NCBI GenBank assembly: GCA_016789625.1
Contig: JAEUQS010000644.1
Coordinates: 1 to 20,262, forward strand
DNA length: 20,262 bases
From: Acidobacteriota bacterium
GTDB lineage: Bacteria > Acidobacteriota > Thermoanaerobaculia > UBA5066
Direction of reading: 5' to 3'
Shown: piece after piece, positions 12,902 to 20,262 of the stretch
Layout of the letters: each line of letters opens with the position of its first letter
Position numbering within the stretch: the first letter of the stretch is position 1
Notes under the pieces: model-generated
Databases searched by the model: none
The model's input: the letters and a program-made list of their open reading frames with translations, nothing else
Told to the model about the DNA's origin: nothing
Position numbers and translations under genes: made by a program

Positions 12902-13885
12902 CTAGTCGAGAGCGAAGGCGAACCGGAGAGCGTCCCGTAGCTCGGCGGCCGGCGGCAGACCGTGGCCGTGGTTCGGGAGGATCTTGAGGTGCACGGCGGC
13001 GCCGGCCTTCTTCAGGATCTCCGCGCCGCGCCGGTTGTTCACCGCTGCCGAGTCCCGCTCGCCGTTCACGAACGCGACGCGGGGGAGCTTTTTTCCGGGC
13101 GCGGCGTCGAAGAGACGATCCTCGAAATAGCCTGCGGCCGCGACGATGCCCATCGCGAGCTCGGGGCGCTCGAGGCCCAGAAGGAGGCCCTGGTTCGCTC
13201 CGTTCGACCAGCCCGCGAGCACGATGCGCTTCTCGTCGATCGAATATCGGGCGCGGGCCTTCTCGATCGCGCGGGTCACGAGCCAGCCGCCCTGCTCCGA
13301 GACGCCCCAGTTGTAGCCGTCGCCCTCCGGCGTCACGCCCTCGGGCACGACGAGGAGCGCTCCGATCTCGCGGGCCATGTCCCTGAAGACGGGAGCGAAC
13401 GTCTCGGCCGATCCCCCGCTCGGGTGGAGCGCGACGACGACCGGCAGCGGCTTCACTTCACCCTCGGCTCTGGCTTCGGGCGGCGCGAAGAACAGGACCT
13501 TGGGCCCTTCCGCATGCTTCTTCTGGAAGGCGGCGAGCGCCACGGCGTTGTTGGCGCGGATTCCCGGCTCGATCTCCGCGAAGCCCGGGAGCTCGCGGAG
13601 CGGGTCGAGGTCCTCGTCGCGCCGGAAGAGCGCGAGATACGGAAAGCCGTTCGCGACGGCGGTCTTCAGCGCGCCCAGGGCCTCTTCCTTGCGGCCCAGC
13701 CGCGTGAGCACGCAGGCGTGGTCGTAGGCGTAGACGGGATGCCTGGGAGCCTGGGCTCGCTTCTCGGCGAGAAGGCGCTCCAGGGCCGGCCAGTCCTTCC
13801 GGGCCATGGCCTCGAGAACGCTGTCGGCCGGGGCGGACGAGGCCGCCCCGAGGACGAGGATCAGGCAGGCGATGAAGCGGATCAC
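12902..13885 (-). CDS. Exported TPR plus alpha/beta-hydrolase (PHB-depolymerase/phospholipase-carboxylesterase-like)
   Basis: A 327-residue secreted or periplasmic esterase-like protein. The signal peptide is residues 1-20 (FIACLILVLGAASSAPA). Residues about 22-115 form a small TPR-like helical region with alternating helices (WPALERLLAEKRAQAP, HPVYAYDHACVLTRLGRKEEALGAL) and the RELPGF end common in such modules. The alpha/beta-hydrolase domain is about 128-327: oxyanion segment HPSGG (154-158), nucleophile elbow GWSNG with S227, Asp candidate D278 in NGERDS, and His candidate H306 or H308 in NHGHG. The triad looks complete. The start is GTG at 13885 with no clear Shine-Dalgarno sequence, supported by the signal peptide. 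It lies between ybbA (same strand, 118 bases downstream) and the divergent tesA. The substrate is undetermined; an ester or lipid-like compound is an inference. Confidence 0.82.
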   Translation of the reverse strand: MIRFIACLILVLGAASSAPADSVLEAMARKDWPALERLLAEKRAQAPRHPVYAYDHACVLTRLGRKEEALGALKTAVANGFPYLALFRRDEDLDPLRELPGFAEIEPGIRANNAVALAAFQKKHAEGPKVLFFAPPEARAEGEVKPLPVVVALHPSGGSAETFAPVFRDMAREIGALLVVPEGVTPEGDGYNWGVSEQGGWLVTRAIEKARARYSIDEKRIVLAGWSNGANQGLLLGLERPELAMGIVAAAGYFEDRLFDAAPGKKLPRVAFVNGERDSAAVNNRRGAEILKKAGAAVHLKILPNHGHGLPPAAELRDALRFAFALD

Positions 13886-13944
13886 GGAGGGAATACGGAA
13901 GGTCCGGCACCGGGGTTTTCCGTTCGCTCTAACATCGGCGAGTG
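13886..13944. promoter_or_regulatory. Divergent intergenic region between hydrolase and tesA
   Basis: These 59 bases must hold the promoters for both directions unless the genes are read from further away. The only weak candidate seen is a TAACAT at about 13930 on the plus strand, without a matching -35 box. No strong ribosome-binding site is visible for either gene. Confidence 0.35.
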
Positions 13945-14556
13945 ATGCGTTCCCTCGCTCTCCTTGTCCTGCTGCTCGCCACGCCGGCTCCGGCTCAGGC
14001 TCCGGCGCCGCTCGTCGTCTTCCTGGGCGACAGCCTCACCGCCGGCCTGGGTCTCGCGGAAGCCCAGGCCTATCCCGCGCTCGTGGCGCGGGAGCTCGCC
14101 GCCAAGGGCACGCCGATTCGGGTCGTCAACGCGGGGGTTTCGGGAGACACGAGCGCGGGCGGCCTCCGCAGGGCCGACTGGGTCCTGAAGCAGAAGCCGC
14201 AGATCCTCGTCCTCGCCCTGGGGGCCAACGACGGCCTCCGCGGCGTCCCCGTCGAGGACACCGAGAAGAACCTGCGCGCCATCGTCGCGAAGGGGAAGGC
14301 GGCGGGCGCGCGCGTGCTCTTCTGCGGGATCCTCGTGCCCACGAACTACGGACCCGACTACTCCAAGCGCTTCGCGGAGATGTTCCCGCGCGTGGCCCGT
14401 GACACGGGCGTGGCGTTCCTGCCGTTCCTTCTCGAGGGCGTGGCCGGAAAACCCGAGCTCAACCAGCGGGACGGTGTGCACCCGAACGCCAAGGGTCAGG
14501 AGATTCTGGCGAAGTCCATGATCCAGGCGCTCCAGCCTCTCCTTTCCGCCCCCTGA
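13945..14556 (+). CDS. tesA: Exported SGNH/GDSL hydrolase, TesA-type arylesterase/thioesterase
   Basis: A 203-residue periplasmic lipase-like enzyme of the TesA (thioesterase I / lysophospholipase L1 / arylesterase) group. The signal peptide is residues 1-18 (LALLVLLLATPAPAQA). All four SGNH blocks are present: GDSL with nucleophile S30 in FLGDSLTAG, G64 in NAGVSGDT, N95 in LGANDGLRG, and D176-H179 in DGVHPN. The length equals that of E. coli TesA. The ATG at 13945 is preferred over the adjoining GTG at 13942, which would only add one Met. The gene is divergent to the hydrolase and ybbA-ybbP genes. In E. coli, tesA is likewise divergent from ybbA-ybbP, which supports the call and suggests a shared lipid-related role. 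The stop is 56 bases before ppdK. Confidence 0.93.
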   Translation: MRSLALLVLLLATPAPAQAPAPLVVFLGDSLTAGLGLAEAQAYPALVARELAAKGTPIRVVNAGVSGDTSAGGLRRADWVLKQKPQILVLALGANDGLRGVPVEDTEKNLRAIVAKGKAAGARVLFCGILVPTNYGPDYSKRFAEMFPRVARDTGVAFLPFLLEGVAGKPELNQRDGVHPNAKGQEILAKSMIQALQPLLSAP

Positions 14557-14570
14557 GCCGGGGACGCTCC

Positions 14571-14576
14571 TACAAT
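14571..14576 (+). promoter_or_regulatory. Candidate -10 box for ppdK
   Basis: TACAAT (five of six to consensus) lies 36 bases before the ppdK ATG, in the short gap after tesA. No acceptable -35 box lies 16-18 bases upstream, so this is only a candidate. ppdK also has a strong Shine-Dalgarno AGGAGG at 14601-14606. Confidence 0.35.
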
Positions 14577-14612
14577 CGAGCCATCCCGAGACGTTCCCGG
14601 AGGAGGTTCGAG

Positions 14613-17480
<2,868 letters not shown>

Positions 17481-17492
17481 GCTTCCAGGGTC

Positions 17493-18713
17493 GTGGGCCG
17501 CGTCGAGCATCTCCCGCCCGAAGAGGAGCGAGCGTGGCTCCTGGGAGAGCTCGGCTACCTCGTCGGGAGGCAGGGCGTCGACACGTTCGTGTCGGCGCCC
17601 CTCGTCCTTCCCACGAAGGAGTTCTTCCCCGAGCCGTTCGCTTTCACCGTGGGGTCGCTCACGCGGCTCGCGGACCGGCTGCTCGTCTACTCGGGCCTGT
17701 GGCACCTCTCGGCCGAGGTGAAGCCGTTCCGGGCCTCGGACGATGAAGACGACCGGAGCGCGGCATTCTTCGCGGGGATCCAGGGACGAACGTGCCTCTT
17801 CGGCTTCAACGAGACGGTGCAGCCCGCCCCCGACTACGTGGCCGGGGTCCTCGCCCACGAGGTCGCACATGCCTGGCGCGCGGTTCACGGCCTCGCCGTG
17901 CCCGACGGCGACACCGAGGAGCTGCTCACCGACCTCACCACCGTGTTTCTGGGCTTCGGCGTCCTCACGACGAACACCACGTGGCGCTACCGCTCGTCGG
18001 GAGGGCTCCGCGGGAGCTTCGTCGAGACGCGCTGGCGAACCGACCGCGCGGGCTACCTGCCGCCGCAGGCCATGAGCTTCGCGCTCGGCGCGCAGCTCGT
18101 CGTGCGGGGCGCGCGCGAGGAGGGCGGGGGCCAGGCGCGCCTCGTGCTCTCCCATCTCGAGCCGAACCAGTCGGCGTTCTGTCGCGCGGCGATGGACCAC
18201 CTCGAGCAGGACTCCGGTCTGTGCTCCCGGCTGGGCGCCGGAGACCCGGGAACCTGGCCGCCTTCGCGCGGAATCCCCCGCCTGAAGCAGGGTCCCTCCG
18301 CTCCCGATGACGAGGAGCCCCTCGCGGCACCCGAGGAGAACGAAAAATTCAACGAGGGCCGGCCGGTGTTCCGTCTGCGGACGGCCCAGGCCGGAACGAT
18401 CGCCGGGCCGGGTCTTCTGATCGGCCTCCTGCTCGGCTTCGTGCTGGAGCTCGGCTGGCCCTCGGTCTTTCCTCCCTGGACTGTGGTGGCTACCGCGTTC
18501 ACCGGATTCGTCACGGGGCTCTTCGCCGGCTGGAACCGCACGTCGGACCTCTGCTCCGACGTGGAATGCCGGGAGGTTCTTCCAGAGGAGGCGCGCGTTT
18601 GTCCCCGCTGCGGCGGAGTGCTCTCGGGCGTCATCACCAACCCCGAAAAGCGGCTCGAGCTGGAGGACCGGATCCTCGCGGTCCGCAGGAAGCACCTCCG
18701 GAAGGTGGAATGA
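17493..18713 (+). CDS. Membrane HExxH metallopeptidase-like protein with C-terminal zinc ribbon
   Basis: A 406-residue protein I cannot assign to a named family. Residues 1-250 look soluble and contain HEVAH (122-126), a zinc-peptidase HExxH motif within AGVLAHEVAHAWRAVHG. An acidic stretch follows at 140-147 (DTEELLTD); E142, E143 or D147 could be the third zinc ligand, as in gluzincin-like folds. Residues 260-295 are a low-complexity acidic/Pro linker. Two TM segments follow at about 301-320 and 330-347, then a zinc ribbon with C354, C359, C370 and C373 (the last pair in CPRCGG) and a basic helical tail. The start is GTG at 17493, 12 bases after ppdK, with only a weak AGGG before it. The stop overlaps the start of the glycosyltransferase gene (ATGA). 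Peptidase activity is inferred from the motif only. Confidence 0.8.
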   Translation: MGRVEHLPPEEERAWLLGELGYLVGRQGVDTFVSAPLVLPTKEFFPEPFAFTVGSLTRLADRLLVYSGLWHLSAEVKPFRASDDEDDRSAAFFAGIQGRTCLFGFNETVQPAPDYVAGVLAHEVAHAWRAVHGLAVPDGDTEELLTDLTTVFLGFGVLTTNTTWRYRSSGGLRGSFVETRWRTDRAGYLPPQAMSFALGAQLVVRGAREEGGGQARLVLSHLEPNQSAFCRAAMDHLEQDSGLCSRLGAGDPGTWPPSRGIPRLKQGPSAPDDEEPLAAPEENEKFNEGRPVFRLRTAQAGTIAGPGLLIGLLLGFVLELGWPSVFPPWTVVATAFTGFVTGLFAGWNRTSDLCSDVECREVLPEEARVCPRCGGVLSGVITNPEKRLELEDRILAVRRKHLRKVE

Positions 18714-19657
18714 GCCTGGCGCCGCGGGTGAGCGTCGTGATCGCGACCTACAACCGGAGCAACGTCCTGCGTCACACGCTGACGTCGCTCCTGTCGCAGA
18801 CCGTGGCGGACTTCGAGGCGATCGTCGTCGGCGACGCGTGCTCGGACGACACGGCCGAGGTCGTGGCCTCGTTCTCGGACCCGCGGCTCGTCTTCCGGAA
18901 CCTCGCCGCGAACGTGGGGGATCAGTCCGGCCCGAACAACGTTGGAATGGCGGCCGCCCGGGCGCCTGTGATCGCGTTCCTCAACCACGACGATCTGTGG
19001 TTTCCCGACCACCTCGAGCGAGGGCTCGCGCTCCTCGACGCGGAAGCGGACGTCGCTCTCGCCGGGTGGGTGAGGGGGCCCGCGCCGGAACGCGTCGTCG
19101 CCGCGAGGGGGGCGTATTCACCGCACCAGAACGTGCCCGCGAGCGCGTGGGTGTTTCGCGCCGGCCTCAGGGAGACCGTCGGACCGTGGCGCCACCGCCG
19201 GGAGCTCTTCAACATTCCCTCCCAGGACTGGCTCTTCCGCGCGTACCGCAAGGGCTTGCGGCTCCGCCATACGGGCATCCCGACGCTCCTCGTCGTGAAC
19301 TCGGTGGTGGACGCCGGCTCGTACGCCCTGAGGCTCGAGGAACGGCAGGCCGCGTATCTCGAGGCGATGCGCGATCCCGCCTTCCGCGAGCGTCTCGAGC
19401 CTGCGGCCCCGGCGGCGCCCTCTCTCTCGAGCCGGCTCTTCAGACGCCGGGACGCGCGAAGCGCGGCACGCACGGCCTCCTACCTCGTGAGGAGCGCTCC
19501 GGAGAGGCTCCTCAGCCGGATCGCCCCACGGTTCGGCATATCGCCGCTCGCCGTCACGAACGTCTTCCGTTTCGGGTTTCGGCGCGGCGAGTTCCTCGAG
19601 CGCCTCCGTCACCGGAGGGGCCTCCCGCACGAGGCTCACGGTATGCTCGACGAGTGA
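18710..19657 (+). CDS. Family 2 glycosyltransferase (GT-A fold)
   Basis: A 315-residue cytoplasmic or membrane-associated glycosyltransferase that should transfer a sugar from a nucleotide-sugar donor to an unknown acceptor. Residues 5-115 form the GT-A nucleotide-binding half: VSVVIATYNRSNVLRHTL, the Asp-rich GDACSDDTAEV (41-51), NVGDQSGPNN, and the DxD-type metal site in FLNHDDLWFPDHL (D94, D95). The acceptor half has SQDWLFRAYRKG with D173 as a candidate catalytic base (ED/QDW motif). The C-terminal 90 residues are basic and helical and may contact the membrane surface. ATG at 18710 overlaps the previous stop (ATGA); an upstream in-frame start would extend 48 codons into the HExxH gene and has a shadow-like composition, so it was rejected. 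Its stop overlaps the next start (GTGA). Confidence 0.92.
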   Translation: MSLAPRVSVVIATYNRSNVLRHTLTSLLSQTVADFEAIVVGDACSDDTAEVVASFSDPRLVFRNLAANVGDQSGPNNVGMAAARAPVIAFLNHDDLWFPDHLERGLALLDAEADVALAGWVRGPAPERVVAARGAYSPHQNVPASAWVFRAGLRETVGPWRHRRELFNIPSQDWLFRAYRKGLRLRHTGIPTLLVVNSVVDAGSYALRLEERQAAYLEAMRDPAFRERLEPAAPAAPSLSSRLFRRRDARSAARTASYLVRSAPERLLSRIAPRFGISPLAVTNVFRFGFRRGEFLERLRHRRGLPHEAHGMLDE

Positions 19658-20250
19658 GTGCGTCGCGGCACGAAGGTCTGAGTCTCGCGCCGTCCTGGGG
19701 AGGGGCTCACCCGGACCCGGAAGACGCGTTTCGGGCTCTCGGAGCGGCCAAGGACGTCCGGCACATCACCGCCGACGCGGTTCGGCTCGAGGAGCGGATC
19801 GCCGGAGTGGTGATCCACGAAGCGCGCAACATCCCGAAGCCGAACGGCCTCCTCGTGGAGGTCTGGCGTCGCGAATGGAAGCTGGACGGCCTCCCGCTCG
19901 ACCAGATCTTCCTCAACCACATCCATCCGGGCGGCGTCTCCGGATGGCACGCGCACGCAAAGACCACCGACCGCATCTTCGTGTGCGCCGGAGTCCTCCA
20001 GATCGTCCTCTGGGACGGCCGCCCCGAATCTCCGACCCACGGTCTCGTGAACGAGCTCGTCGCGGGTATGCCGCGGCCCCGGCTCGTCATCGTGCCGCCG
20101 GGCGTGTGGCACGGAGTGCGCAACACGTCCAGCGAATCCGCGGTGCTCCTGAACGCCGTCGACGTGCCGTACGACTACGACGACCCCGACCACTGGCGGC
20201 TTCCGCCCGATACCGACCGCATCCCGTTTCGGCTCACACGGCTTCCGTAG
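19654..20250 (+). CDS. RmlC-like cupin (dTDP-sugar 3,5-epimerase-like)
   Basis: A 198-residue cupin. The barrel is about 60-170: HIHPGGVSGWHAHAKTTDRIFVCAG with H89, H91, H99 and H101, then VPPGVWHGVRN with H153, the usual second cupin motif. The end, VPYDYDDPDHWRLPPD, resembles the C-terminal segment of the dTDP-4-dehydrorhamnose 3,5-epimerase family. The RmlC motif around the catalytic His (RGxHYQ) is not conserved as such, so another sugar-nucleotide isomerase, or a metal-binding cupin using the extra His residues, is also possible. The GTG at 19654 overlaps the glycosyltransferase stop, so the two are coupled, and a role in making or modifying the sugar that is transferred is plausible. 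RmlA, RmlB and RmlD are not in the window; only 12 bases follow the stop. Confidence 0.8.
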   Translation: MSASRHEGLSLAPSWGGAHPDPEDAFRALGAAKDVRHITADAVRLEERIAGVVIHEARNIPKPNGLLVEVWRREWKLDGLPLDQIFLNHIHPGGVSGWHAHAKTTDRIFVCAGVLQIVLWDGRPESPTHGLVNELVAGMPRPRLVIVPPGVWHGVRNTSSESAVLLNAVDVPYDYDDPDHWRLPPDTDRIPFRLTRLP

Positions 20251-20262
20251 GCCGCCCGCGGC

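Overview
The window is GC-rich bacterial chromosome with tightly packed genes, many joined by 1-4 base stop/start overlaps. No rRNA, tRNA, CRISPR, phage or IS sequence was seen. The gene mix (Ser/Thr kinase with CHASE2, exported CHAT protein, FecR-like protein, PPDK, cyanophycin synthetase, very high GC) would suit Acidobacteriota or another high-GC Gram-negative group such as Myxococcota. That assignment is an inference; no marker gene here settles it.

Layout. Bases 3-1717 (+) hold the 3' end of a cyanophycin synthetase gene, overlapped by a REC-GGDEF diguanylate cyclase. Bases 1739-3081 (-) are queC-queE for 7-deazaguanine (preQ0) synthesis. Bases 3111-8463 (-) form a translationally coupled three-gene unit: an exported TPR-CHAT cysteine-protease-like protein, a membrane Ser/Thr kinase with an extracytoplasmic CHASE2 sensor, and an exported FecR-like protein. 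Directly upstream (8460-8693) is a 77-codon relic of a second CHAT gene whose 3' end is about 90% identical to the 3' end of the intact one. It shows that this locus once held at least two CHAT genes in tandem.

Bases 8721-9453 (-) are a self-contained yceI unit with a near-consensus sigma-70 promoter (TTGACA, 17 bp, TATATT) and a perfect 10-bp terminator hairpin. Bases 9465-13885 (-) carry a YbbA/YbbP-type ABC transporter and, upstream of it, an exported TPR plus alpha/beta-hydrolase. A tesA-like SGNH hydrolase (13945-14556, +) is divergent to these, recalling the E. coli tesA / ybbA-ybbP arrangement with one hydrolase gene inserted. Bases 14613-17480 (+) encode pyruvate phosphate dikinase. 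Bases 17493-20250 (+) are a coupled set: a membrane HExxH protein with a C-terminal zinc ribbon, a family 2 glycosyltransferase, and an RmlC-like cupin.

The most interesting parts are the CHAT / kinase-CHASE2 / FecR-like unit, which looks like an envelope-stress sensing and proteolysis system, together with its eroded tandem CHAT copy, and the unassigned HExxH-TM-zinc ribbon protein. No stretch above 300 bases lacks a gene or a relic.
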